Below are positions 23,290-35,300 of a DNA stretch of 64,000 nucleotides, in pieces. Location: NCBI GenBank assembly GCA_012845835.1, contig JABAKD010000021.1, positions 2,376,685 through 2,440,684 of the forward strand, written 5' to 3'. The DNA is from Undaria pinnatifida. Lineage: Eukaryota > Sar > Phaeophyceae > Laminariales > Alariaceae. The translations under genes were made by a program, and so were the position numbers. A model generated the notes under the pieces. The model was not told where the DNA came from. It did no database searches and saw nothing but the letters and a program-made list of their open reading frames with translations. The first letter of the stretch is position 1. The number at the start of each line of letters is the position of its first letter.

Positions 23290-23419
23290 GGAAGTTGGAG
23301 CTCTGAGAGGCCGGGGATGGGCAATCCCTGAGAAAGACAAAATTAAGTAAGTCTATGGAAGTTGGAGCTCTGAGAGGCCAGGGATGGGCAATCCCTGAGA
23401 AAGACAAAATTAAGTAAGT
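23288..23419. repeat. 66-bp tandem duplication
   Basis: Two near-identical 66-bp units start with ATGGAAGTTGGAGCTCTGAG at 23288 and 23354 and differ at one base (CCGGGG against CCAGGG). They lie directly at the end of the second 652-bp unit. This suggests repeated local duplication at one breakpoint. Confidence 0.9.
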
Positions 23420-25073
23420 CTATTTTTTCGTTTTCTACGCGTCACGAGAAGGCGTAAACGAGTTATCCCACGGTGGCGGCGGCACGTTGTGGGCAAAACC
23501 CTTGTTACCAGCTGAACTCCTCAAGTGCGCAACTATAGTTTAGTGTGATCCTTTTTGCGAGTACCTTGTTGAAAGAACTAGCAGGGAGAAAATGTTGGTC
23601 GCGCTGCGGGCACGAATGCCTTCTAAGTCATGCCTCGTGTACGATGTTAAGCTCAGGTTAGCAATTCGGAAACTTGTGCTTCAGCCCTAGCACGGGGTGG
23701 CTCAAAGTACAGGCCAATCCTGCTGTAAAGGGTCACGGTCTTGTTTTTCTGGTGGAATTCTTGACTGAGCAGAACTATAAGCTTCAAATCTGTTTTTTAA
23801 GGGAGTGACAAGCTCCCCCCGATGAACGATACGACGACCCTAGCCTGTAACTCACGAATGGAGCAAAACATGTTACAAAGAAACGAGCTTTGAGACGAGT
23901 TCTTGTGAAGAAGCCAAATCATTCCGAAATAGTTTTTGACCAAGGCTACCGAAGGGGTGATCCCACGTTTTCACTACTGGATTTGGGTCACTCGTACGAG
24001 TGACTCTCTACCCCACGGATATGTTTAATACTTCAGGCTTTTTTTCTTTCGAGGAGAGTAGCTGACTCTTTCACAACGGATTCACATCGCCAATTGTAAC
24101 GGCACGAAATCTGAAGACCGGAAAAGGACAGAGGGGTTACGCGCACGAGTGTCCCAGACATCCTGCAAAAGTTGGTCCCACACGTGACAGCCTTGGGGTT
24201 TAGCTAAGCAGTGCTACTTTTGTTGTAACACGAGACCCCGTTAATCTTGACCTTGGCACTAACGTTGCCCCGCACAAGCGAAATTTACCACACTTCGCGC
24301 GGTTTTGATAATCTGAAGTATATAATATAGAGTCTATGCTGAATACCTCAAATATCGTAACATGTTTTGTTTCTTAGCTGGTAGGCTCAGGGGCTTTACG
24401 ACGAGGTGAACTCTACTACTCCAAGAGCAAATAACCCACTTGGTTTTTTTCATACATGACCACATCGCATCCACCCAATGTAATGGATAATAATCTCCTC
24501 ATGGTTGCTTGTCAGGAAACCTGCGGACGTGGTGCCGGAGCACAAGAGGCGCGCGGTTGCAGTCTGGGGATCGCTTCTTCTGGCTTTCGTAGGATGTGAG
24601 ATATATCATGTTTCGTGGTTGGTACTCACCCTCCACACTGCTCGATGCCAACAAAATGTTGGGAGCGGTGACGCCTAAGGGATATGGGCATGCCTCTTTA
24701 GATTTAGTAGCATGGCCGCTGTGACAGGGAACGCGGTACAACACAATGCTCCCGTTCTTTGAATTGTAACGAGAGTGGCGCACCTAGTCTTGACAAATAA
24801 CCCAGTTCAAGAAGTATTTTCATTACATGTTGCTAAACGTAATTTGAATATATTGCGCGCAAACTCTGTCTCATCTGTGCTCTCTGTGAATCTGTAGAGA
24901 GTGGGCGGCGTTTCTAGAAACTACAAGGTTTGAGCTATGCCACCCATTCATGCCTCTGCACGTCGAAAAGCTAATTCGTATTTTTCGACGATCTGAGGGT
25001 CGTATTCCTGTCCTCGCTCGGCATAGCTAACCGTTGTGCTACCCGCAATGACATGCTGCAGTAGGAAGCGCAT
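23420..25073. other. No supported gene
   Basis: I see no ORF, repeat copy or RNA gene that I can support. Short minus-strand open frames (for example 24499-24783) have no recognisable features. Possible intron or intergenic DNA. Confidence 0.35.
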
Positions 25074-25720
25074 CTAGTTTTTATCTAGATTCTCACGCGC
25101 GGAGCTCCACATCTCACCCAAAGCTCGACTTTGACTAATAGTGATGACTAACCATCGCTCGAACGTACCGTCCATGGGCTGGGTGTACATCAGATATATA
25201 TACTGCCCCACCCGCCCCAACCCCGCCCCAACCCCCCCCCCCCCCCCCCCCTCCCCATGATAAACTGGTGCATTTTTTTTTCTTCTTAAAACCGTCATAT
25301 TTATCCCCTTGAAGGATTTATAGCTTCCAGCACAAATTGCCCGCCCGTCCGCTTCCCCCCCCACCCTCCAACCCCGCTCACTTTTGATCAAAACCATGCC
25401 CCCATGTCCTTCAAAACTCCGCCCTCCCCTCACCGGTTATTAGACTTACAGGATTCGCTTGATAAACTGATGCGTTCCCTTCCACAGTTGTCAGATTTTG
25501 TCCCCCTCAGAAACGGGTTTTATAGTTTCCGCGCACAGACTGACTAACATCACCCTGATGACCCTGATAGCTACACTGTAGTTGTATGGGGAGTCGCCGA
25601 CCTATATCCTTAATGAGGACACACAACCCATAATACGCGCGATCGGAGTATCACACACCTTGCAAAGATGAGTTTCGACAAATCTTCGATCTCACAGCTG
25701 GAGTGTATTTTCATTTGTTA
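25074..25720 (-). repeat. Inverted copy of the G-rich dispersed repeat
   Basis: Read on the minus strand, this matches 41390-41700. Blocks are CTCCAGCTGTGAGATCGAAGA, a GTGTGTGATACTCC-like block, TATAGGTCGGCGAC, and GCGCGGAAACTATAAAACCCG. Then come GGGGGACAAAATCTGACA and TTTATCA. It continues through a poly-G stretch, seen here as poly-C at 25224-25253. A short relative is at 6960-7090. No ORF is credible. Confidence 0.8.
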
Positions 25721-26815
25721 TAATATATATACAGAAACACGAATACGATTTCGAACACATTGGGTAGGTCTTCATTTGAGAACCTCGTCAATCAGAACCG
25801 ATTTGCCTATAACGGCTACGCTTCCCTCAGCAGGCACCGAGTTCGAACCATTGGTATCGGCTTCACGTACACGTAGCTTGCCATAAACGTTTTCGGGTTT
25901 GTTTCCCACGCCTTTTTTGATGGCGGTATCGCTTTTACGGCAGAAGAAATCGGATCGACTGGTCATCTTGACTGAGGAACTACCCGTCAGTTTTTACCGT
26001 TTGCAGTATCATGCGCTAACTAAGCAGCCACCCCTTGGGTAGTGGCACAGCGGACGTTTCTGGGTTCCTATCGTTAGGAGCTCAATACTCCACTCGAAAC
26101 AAGACTTCTAGCGCGTTCGTTCGCGTTATCCGGCCGACACGTACGTATGCCGTAGTCCTAAAACAAAGGTGCCCGCAAAAAAACAAATGTATCAGACTAC
26201 CCCGTAATGTTTTGCAACCGAGGAGCTCAACAGGCCAAAAACGTCTGTCCCTACCACGGGCTGGCTGGGCCTGGGCCATGGTACTCGATGGGACGAGAAC
26301 CTGGTGATGACTGTCCCGGTATTTTGCTTGCTCTCTGTGGTTTTCATTCGACGGTTCCATGAACACCAGCCAGATTGAGGAGACTATACCAGTGAATGGT
26401 CGTGTTGAACGCTACCGTAGATTCACCCTCTTGGGCCGAAATCCTCTGGGGGACTCAGGGTGTGCAGGTGGCTACGGGAGGCGCTTCATGCACACCTACC
26501 AGGGAAACTCCATGTATGCAAATGTATATATGCCCCTAGCAAACTTTGTGCGCCGGGTAACACCAGCACCCGTGTACATTCGATTAGGTAAAAAATGCGC
26601 AATCCTCCGCCTGCAGACTTACCTGTCCAGTTGTGTGTTGGTATTGTGGTGACATTATACGTACGTGTGATTGTGAATTTGTTATCCGGCGTTCGGGACG
26701 ATTTCGCAGTCTTTCTTCAACCATGGGCTATAATTCACCGAACCGAGGTCCTGCAAAAACGCCATTCATTACAATTCCCGTTATCTTATGTGTCTCCCAG
26801 ACTTGTTGCCTCCGT
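25721..26815. other. No firm gene; possible exons
   Basis: Two plus-strand stretches have exon-like edges. One follows an acceptor ending CACCAG (about 26370) and reads QIEETIPVNGRVERYRRFTL. Another follows CCTGCAG at 26616 and reads LPVQLCVGIVVTLYVRVIVN, which could be a membrane helix. It takes an incoming phase of 1, as the 19344 donor requires. Donors for both are poor, so I do not call them. Confidence 0.25.
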
Positions 26816-27222
26816 GCAGACACTGCATGGCCAAGTAATATTATAGTCCAACGATATACTGTGCGAACATCTCTCTCTTTACCGCCGTGTACTGTCGCCA
26901 TGGTTTGTTTCTTTCACGCAGACAACTGCATTCACGAGGGAAAACTAATTCTTTAAAAACCGATTCTGTCAAAAACTTTACCAAATGATCGCCATCAAGT
27001 ACTACTTTGCTCTCGTCCTTGCTTCTTTTCTTCCCTGCAGACAACACATGGCAGATAGAAAAAAACAGGGAAAATGGTTACTCTGAAAGCAGTGCGATAA
27101 CCATCGCCACCAACCATCATTTGGCTGTCGTCGTTGTTCCTTGCTTCATTTCAGACACTGTATGGCAGGTTTGTAAACTCCGTGATGAGTACGACAATCC
27201 GGGAACCACACTGGAGATCGCG
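26816..27222. repeat. Four acceptor-like motifs about 110 bp apart
   Basis: Pyrimidine tracts followed by CAGACA(A/C)(T/C)(G/A)CATGGC-like sequence occur at 26819, 26921, 27040 and 27154. The spacings are about 102, 119 and 114 bp. The intervening bases also share blocks (CCGATTCTG..., GCCATCA, CTCGTCCTTG). It looks like a diverged tandem array of an intron-end plus exon-start unit, of which the last copy is the best exon candidate. Confidence 0.45.
27155..27222 (+). CDS. Candidate exon of the split gene
   Basis: The acceptor CTTCATTTCAG precedes 68 bases reading TVWQVCKLRDEYDNPGTTLE, and GCG/GTGAGT follows. Both splice sites are strong. It needs an incoming phase of 1 and leaves phase 0. 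The next candidate (28174) needs phase 1, so an exon is missing between them or one of these calls is wrong. Confidence 0.35.
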
Positions 27223-27779
27223 GTGAGTGCAGCCCTTTACGTTTTTGCTGATATGCATATGCGAGTCGGGAAGTTGATAAAGCATACTGTCAGGGGGCGG
27301 GGGCGGGGATTGGGATATCATACACGTCATTTCCCCCCCCCGCCCCCCCGGAAGAAAAAAAGCTTGTTTGATTCGTATGACAGTCGTTCCGAAGAGGCAT
27401 ACCCTCACTTCAAGCGAACAACGTAGTAATATCACACCACATCACATCCCTCGTACGTACGACATATTATATTGTTTCAACGCTAATTAGGAATACTGGT
27501 GGTGCCCTCGTGGTACGGCATGGTACCATGTACCACAGGTGCGAGTTTGATACCGGGTACCAGGTACCAAATAGGACATAGGGTTTCAAGGCATTTCCAC
27601 AGATACAGCGGACAGTTGTCCGCGCATCGCGCAATTAAGTCTGCTGATCCCACGGCTCTGCGGAGGCTTTTGCACTACCTAGGGGCGTGGTCACTGCTGA
27701 TTTGTACTGCTGAACGAAGTCACCACGCAGCTGTGACCAATAGGCCGCCTGCCAGTAGCATTGTAGTCCTGTAAGGAAG

Positions 27780-28060
27780 GCCTTGAATCTAGCAGGGAGG
27801 GGGGGGGGGGGGGGGGGGGCATTCTACCGTCCCCTGGGGTGGCTTTCAACGGTCCCCTGTGTTCGGCTTTTAGGATCCTTTGTGTGTTTGGTTCTACATG
27901 CCCTGTAGGATGTAGTGTGTGTTCGGTTATATATATGGATTTAGTGTGTTATAGTATATATAGGATTTAGTGTGTGTTCGGTTTTGTATAGGATTTAGTG
28001 TGTGTTTCGGTTTTATGTAAGATCGAATGTACACGTTCGGTTTAACATATGGCGTTGTGG
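27780..28060. repeat. Poly-G tract and ~30-bp minisatellite
   Basis: A poly-G run at 27797-27820 is followed by five or six imperfect units built from GTGTGTTCGGTT...TATAGGATTTA, between about 27860 and 28045. The units vary in length. No coding signal is seen. Confidence 0.7.
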
Positions 28061-28173
28061 GGAGGGAACAGTGTGAGGTCTCCCCCCTCCCCTAAGGAAT
28101 GCTGGCTCCAAGTTGAAAACTCTGACGTGACGTGTCGGATATTTTTTTTCGCCCCCCCCTGGAACACGTACAG

Positions 28174-28298
28174 TGTACTCCAATAATGCAACAGAACCTC
28201 AGTTATTCCATAACATCAAGGAATTTGTTTATAATGCTGTTTGCGAGCTTCGCGTGAACTCCTGCGTCGATATTTTAGTTCCAATTCACGTCGTGAAG
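28174..28298 (+). CDS. Candidate exon of the split gene
   Basis: The acceptor follows a T8CGC7 pyrimidine run and ends ACGTACAG. The 125-base exon reads YSNNATEPQLFHNIKEF, then a stretch with two cysteines, and ends at AAG/GTGACG. Asn-Ala-Thr is an N-glycosylation motif, consistent with an extracellular region. It takes incoming phase 1 and leaves phase 0, which fits the exon at 29169. Donor strength is moderate. Confidence 0.4.
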
Positions 28299-29168
28299 GT
28301 GACGTTTGCCTTGGCACCAGGGCGAAGCGTTTGTTTCATGCGCGGAGGCATGCTGCGGTAGCGAGACGCAGGTAGTCCTTCCCGTGATTCCCACAAGAGA
28401 GAAAAACATAATATCACCGTGGGACTGACTAGTAGTAATAGACGAGAAGCGAATATTTGAAAACCGGACGATCCATCCGATGGCCTGGGAATAACGAAGA
28501 GTTGTGTAAGCCACAACTAGTATTTGCGTGGCTCTTAAGTTGAGGAAGCGTGTGAACCAACCTAAAAGACCGGTTTGGTGGAAAGTGCTACCCTCGTTGT
28601 GTATCCTTCTTTTTGCGAATCGGGATTTGGCGGGTACACGGCACCGTTACAAGAAGAGTAGATTAGGTGAGAAATCAAACCGTTTCGTTATTATTGGGTG
28701 GATTCTGAACCATTTCGACGTCAAAGTAAGGTACCTGCCCTGTTTATTAATTCGTGTCATTATTGATGTGAAAACCCCCCCACCCCGCTCTGTAAGTTTC
28801 ACGTGCCTAGCATATACTGTACAGCATTTTTGTCTTTCGGCTTTCGGTTAAGATTCTTGTCGTCTTCTTGTCTGCCGAGCTGTAGGTCGCGTATACAGGA
28901 CTAGTGATACGCGTTTCTATCGTTGGATACATGATTATGTGCAGGGACGGGTTGCGCGACGAGCCTCTGGAGATGGACTCATTCGTTGACCCTGCAACAA
29001 ACAGGTCTTCCAGGGTGTACGCCCCCGGGTTACGATGGAGGCAAAAGCGCCCAGATTGCGTTGCAACCTTTTTAAAAATCGCTTTTTGGTGTTGGAATTG
29101 CCGCAACCAGTAACGGTACACCCCAAAAATGCATTCCCTCTCTGCCGTGATAACTCTTGTCAACCCAG

Positions 29169-29321
29169 GACGAGCCGTATGCGTTCCCACAAATAAAAGT
29201 GTGCTTCGCGGAAGGGATAGGATGCGACTATAGGCTAGACCCGAACGAATGTATTAAATCGGCATCAACCTGGGTGGACCATCCGTGCTACAGCAAGGAC
29301 GGCGCCGAGGTTACACAGGAG
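29169..29321 (+). CDS. Exon, Cys-rich ectodomain part
   Basis: The acceptor CTTGTCAACCCAG precedes 51 codons starting DEPYAFPQIKVCFAEGIGCD. Four cysteines lie within about 40 residues, and CAGGAG/GTGAGC closes it. Phase is 0 at both ends. The Cys spacing and polar composition suggest a disulfide-bonded extracellular domain. The frame is clean and both splice sites are strong. Confidence 0.6.
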
Positions 29322-32300
29322 GTGAGCGCGGGATTTACCTAGATTCACTCCTAAGACCACGTCTGGGTCGGGTGCAAGGGGTTGTTCTGATGGCAAAATT
29401 CATATTGGTTCAGGACATGGACACCTTTCACATGCGAAGGGGACAGCCGAGGAGATACACGATGGTCCCAATTAAGACGAAGGCGTACTCATAGTGCCCT
29501 GCATTCCAAGCTCGCCCAGGGAATGACTTATCCAGCCTCAGCTCTTGCAATCACGTCGTGGTAAGGCGGTAATATATACAGAGGCACCGGTACGGGGGGG
29601 CGGCACCCGCACCCTCACCCCGCCATTGAGACTGTTCACGTGAGCGTATCCATACCTCATCGCTAACTGGGCGACCGATGTGTAGCTGTTGGCGAAACGT
29701 TTTTGGATGTAGGTAGTGGCCGTGCGTGCCAGGCGCCCCACCCGCAGCATGTCGTCCTCTTATGCGTACGAGTCATTCGTAGTGGCTGTGGATATCACGA
29801 ACCCCAACGACACCGCAGACAAATCTTGCCTAGAAGCCGGGCAGCCGGGCACGCGAGCCTAAACGGGACTTCCCTCACGTTGGCGAGGTCCTGCGAATGC
29901 TCGTGGGGCGCATATGTACTTGATATGTTTTAACTACAGGACCAGATCTGTGTTAGAACATGTGGTCTCAATATGGAAAGAGACGAGTCTAAGCCGCCTT
30001 CTTGTTCCTCGATAGATGTAATACTCTCCACAGTGACACAGGAGCCAATCCGACGCCCGCCAAACACATATATTCGACTGTGCCCACGGCTTGTCCTGGA
30101 GCTGGAAAGTAGATGTGTGAGAAAAAACAAGTATGTATATATACGTATGTTCGCATACTCAAGGTGGTAACCCATAACAGCAAGGTGTATAGTGCGGCTG
30201 ATTTGCCCCCCCCCCCCGTCAGACGGACCTCTCTAATCTACGTTTGGAGATGCAACTAGAGTGAGCGCAAAGACACACTCTGCTCTGGTGGGAGGCTAGC
30301 TTTCGAATCGTACGCACCAAACATCGAGAACATATCATTAAAAAAAAATCCAGAAAATCAAAAAGCAGCGGTCCACCGGACGTGATGTTTGTGCGAGGGC
30401 GTGGGTCGGCATTCGGCCGTGGTTAGGGGAGGTAGTCTCGGAGACGTTTGCTGTTGGCATTGGATGGAAGATCACCGAAAAAAAAGCACGGACGGCAAAG
30501 GGGGTTAACACTACGTAGAGCGTGGATGAAACAAAACCATACTGTTCAATAACTGGGCTCGTGCCACGGTAGAAATGTACTAATCCCTTTCTGGGGCTCA
30601 TATCCCCATCCGCCAGAGGATAAAAATAGCATGAGAAATATCTCATCTCTGTGCCCCACCCAATATCAATTTTGAGAAAAACGAAACAGCAACCCGATGA
30701 AGAATCTCGCCGTTCTAAGATAGTTTTTCTGGAGAAGGTAGCAAAACACGAACGACCTTACGAATTATTATTAGTTAAAGCGACCCCGTCGTCAACAACA
30801 TATTCCCCCCCAAAGCTACCTCTATCGTTAGCAGGGGCGGCGACTTAGTCATATAGTACGTTTTAGTAGGAGTGGGGCATTCGTTTTGAGCGTAGTCAGC
30901 CATCCTCGTATGACCATGGGCCCTCGCATTGCTACATTACCAAGTCGTAGCACGTAAATTAGCCTCGTCAGTAGTACACGGTTAAGTCGAAAAATGCTGC
31001 CTCTGTATTGTATTGCCGCCCACTTGACATGAAGAGCACAATAATACCGTCCTGTCCGCCCGAACGATTTCCGAGCGCGTCCAACGGCCGTCTGTTGTTA
31101 CATTGCGGTGATGTACGCGTGCCGGCCTTTCCTTAAGCAGCAGGACGACTGCCTGTCTATCGATCTGACGAGCTTAAATCCGGCGAGTGTCGAACTTGGT
31201 TGCAACGAGTACTTCAACACATCTGCGATTGTGGAGGTGAGGACATATTGTATTGATTCGCAGTTTTATTAGGAGTAGCAGCGTCTGGCCGAATATTTCA
31301 GTCTGACGAGAGTCTTATAATAGGGATGACGCGTCCGCGCTTGGATATAGTGCGCGTTATAGAAGTACTTTTGTTGTGTACCCAGGCCATATGGTGGTTC
31401 AATGTGATTCTCGTAATCCCAACCCAACGATATTGATTGGCGTACTTTAGTACACCCCCACTTGGGCTGTAATTACTGCGTTTGGTAGTCAAGCTATTTA
31501 TAGTGGCTCTGTCCCTGACTCGTAAATATACTTGTTGGAACTACCTTTTTGGGGTGTAGTATAAAAGCCAAGTGCATCGGGGTACTAGCAGTTCACATCG
31601 CGACACCAACGGGCACCAAAGCGTTTAAGCCGGCACATCTACCGAATAGCCGCTCGCACAAGGTGTAAACGTGACCCCCTCACCATGGCCTTGGTCTGAA
31701 ATTTTTTATAGCTCCGAGAAGAGACTTTTGGCGAGGTCCAGATATTTTTCTCGCTGTGAGCGTCACGGAATACGAAGCGCATGCCCACGGTGGCCACTGA
31801 ATATGTATAGACTATGCCCGAGCTCTAGCCGTTCGCCGCCCCTCGTAGGTAGAGCACAAACACTGTACAGTACAAGACACCGACCATGAGTCGGTGTATT
31901 AAGAAACCTAGTCTGATAAGTTGCAGGAGTGTAACAAGCCCTTGCCCCGGTAGACCTAGTGTAGGTAATGCAGCGTAAACCTCGCCCTCGACCTGGTACC
32001 AATTACGAAGCCACGCCTGGGTCTATACTTCTTCTTCTCGTGAGGTGTTCATTCGGGTGGCCTACATGCATTCGGAGAGTACATCCGCTTCCGTTTGAAC
32101 AACTATCGCCAGTTCTTTAGAAGCTAGGGTGCTCAGTCGGCGAATATTAGGTGACGGAATATGTGTCCATAGGTATAAAGTAATGATCGATGTCAGATCA
32201 TCTCGTTCCTTGGTGTTGTAGAATACAGACAAAGGTAGATATCACACATGTTTACATCAAATACCTTGGGAAAATGTAGGGACCGCAGACGCTAGTCTGT

Positions 32301-35300
32301 TGTGAGAGAAAAAATGTTCAGCAGACCAAATTTTAGGTGTAGTAATGACTGTTGTAAGACTCACCAAAGTCGGAGCTTCCCCGGCTGCCGAGCCAGGAAT
32401 TTTCTTTCGAACGACAAGCGCAATCAGGTGTATGAATCGCACGTCGCGACGTCGTAGCGACAGCTCGAAAACCAAGCCGCTTTGTGAGCTTCCTAACCCA
32501 TGGGGTCGTTCATCAATATATGAGTTTTCCCACGTGTTTGCCGGATGTTGGTTGCGGGTTGAGGTGTACATACATTCCTGCGAAGACCCGGATATACCTC
32601 AGCCACGTTCCACAGCAATGATGATGCTTATCAAATTCGAGGGTAGTTTTTTTTTCTGAAAAAGTAGACTCAATTACAGTAGGGGTCCCGGTTTAGCGGT
32701 CCCTAGTGCCAAAGGGCGAAATAATCGCTAAACCGGGACCGCCCGGTAAACCGGTTTAGCGGTTAATAACCGCTATTCTGGGTCCCAATTTAGCGGTTTT
32801 TACAACCGCTAAACCGGGTAAAAGCCCATATACTGGGAATGAAAGTAGCGTTGCCATTGCGATCAAAACTAGATAGCGTCATATGTGGCTGCTGAATATA
32901 GCAGTACAGCATGATTGCCGCGGGACCAGTAGTACGAATACAGCAGCGGTAGTGCGGGATAGACATTAAAACTTAGGTGAAACGTATCAAGCATCGCGAA
33001 GAGAACCACCACCTGTGTGTACCCGCATCCGGGTAACATACTGTACGTGCACATAACACCTGCTGGAACCCCCCTTCTACTGCTGTACGCTCCTGCTCGT
33101 CTTGCTACAAACCGCAGCGTGTGCCCCGGAGTTTGGACTTGAAACACTCTAAGGAAACACAAAACAAAAAAAGTGTGGTGTACTCGTACTTCACACTTCG
33201 TACTCTACAGGAACCTCGGAGAGTACTGCTGTACACTCGACTACGTCTTAGAAAACATGGCGCGGATATCCGTCTGCCTTGCTGGCCTAGAGGCATGCGC
33301 TGCGAGAAAGGACATCTTCGCCTTGCGAAGATAGCACCCTGCCTCTGATATACCACACGACTCTGCGTACCGCTCTAGCTGCCCAAAAAGCGACGAGATT
33401 TCCGAGTACGGCGGTGGCGCCATCAAGGAAACTTCTTCCGGACTCTCGAACCCCTCGTCTAGCTCGTCTTCAGAAGGACCTTTGTCCTTGCCGCAGGTGT
33501 CGTTCACCACGTTAAGAATCGAGTCCTTCGCATCTTGCATCAGAGCTTCGGCGATCTCTTCCTGCTCCTCCAACTCTGCCCACTCCCGAACCGCTTCGAT
33601 GGCTGCCGGGTGGGCAGGCTTGCCAGGGGTGATGTCGAGATGGGTCAGTATCTCGCACATCTCCTTGTCTTGCACGCCGCCCCCCTCTATCGCCAGTCGG
33701 ACGCCGACACTAAGTGCATCGGTTGCACCCGGTGTCATGTGCGGAAACTTGCAGAATTCTAACGCCGCGCACGGCATGGTTCTGAACGGGTAGCTGCGAA
33801 CCGCAGTGGGTAGGCCGTTTGTATACTGCTGTGAAAGTGTGTGTGAGTGCCGGCGAGGTTTGCAGCAGAAAGTGACCCGTCGTTCCCCGGGGTATGTACA
33901 CAACCGCTATTCCAGCCGAAATGACCCCAAACAACCGCTAAACCGGTAACAATCCGATTTAGCGGTTGTACAACCGCTAAAGCGGGGTACCGCGGTGTCA
34001 GCAGAATTTTGAACCGCTAAATCGGGTCCAACCGCTAAACAGGGAACCGCTAAACCGGGACCCCTACTGTATACGGGATTAAGCACAGACCTTGCAGCGA
34101 CGCATTAGTGCGTAAGCAGACCTTGCACCGACGCATTAGTGCGTTTGCGATTCCCAAATTCTGTTGGGCTCGCAAATAAATGAGGAAAATGTGCATTGAA
34201 ACTGGTAAACGTCATAATAACGCAGAGCCAGCAAGACCGATAAATATATTGGTTAAAGAAATGGTATTTAATTGTACGAAAACGCTCTTGGGGCCAACGT
34301 GTTTGGCTGTGATTTCGGTGGGTCGGTTAATCTTCTCTGTGGATGTTGACGTTGGCCGGCTCCACTCTACTGTTGTTGTACGTTGTCCTACCCAACGTCT
34401 ACCCAAATTTATAGTAGTAGGCACTTCACAGACCCGCAATTTCGAGCCCGGAATCAAACGCGTACCGTCATGGGAGGCGCCGCGATTTAAACTGCTTTCA
34501 TGGAAACCGTGAAAAGTTGCTAGAGCTATTGAGCACAATAGGGTTTCATTTGTTCTTCTCCGTAAATATATGAATATGTATTGTTTAGTATTATTAGGAT
34601 TCGCCTGGGGTCTGTTTTCCGTCAAAGAGAAGTTATCGACTGTCTGTTAAACGTACACTAAGTCATGGGGATGAGGAGCAAATGTCGGAGCAACACCTCA
34701 CCATCAACCGCAGCAGCACAGTAAATCGTATCTTATCCGTCCCGACTAACGACACCTGCGTTTTGTCCCCGTACGGCCTCTCTTCGAAGCAGGTATTCAT
34801 TATATGAATATGTATTGTTTAGTATTATTAGGATTCGCCTGGGGTCTGTTTTCCGTCAAAGAGAAGTTATCGACTGTCTGTTAAACGTACACTAAGTCAT
34901 GGGGATGAGGAGCAAATGTCGGAGCAACACCTCACCATCAACCGCAGCAGCACAGTAAATCGTATCTTATCCGTCCCGACTAACGACACCTGCGTTTTGT
35001 CCCCGTACGGCCTCTCTTCGAAGCAGGTATTCTGGTCTTCCAGTTTCGATCCTTCCTCCGAGGCATTTTACACGTGAGTGGATCAAAGCTAGCGCGCCAC
35101 CTTCACGGCGTCTTAGATCGGCGAATCAGAGGGACGCGTGCGAGTGGCGAGCTGTGTGCTCGTCGGGTTCGCGATGTGCGCCGCCGCCTTGATAATGTGT
35201 GTTGAGCTTCGGCAGTCGATAAATGTATGTGACACACGCTACGGTAAAGATCAGTATTGTATTTGGGAAGTTTCTCCCGCGTGGAGCATGTACCTCACAC

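Noticed and set aside
29727-29840. Possible exon after CACCCGCAG (SSSYAYESFVVAVDITNPND)
   Set aside because: It looks protein-like and has a good acceptor, but the frame hits TAA without a GT donor. It could be a decayed exon.
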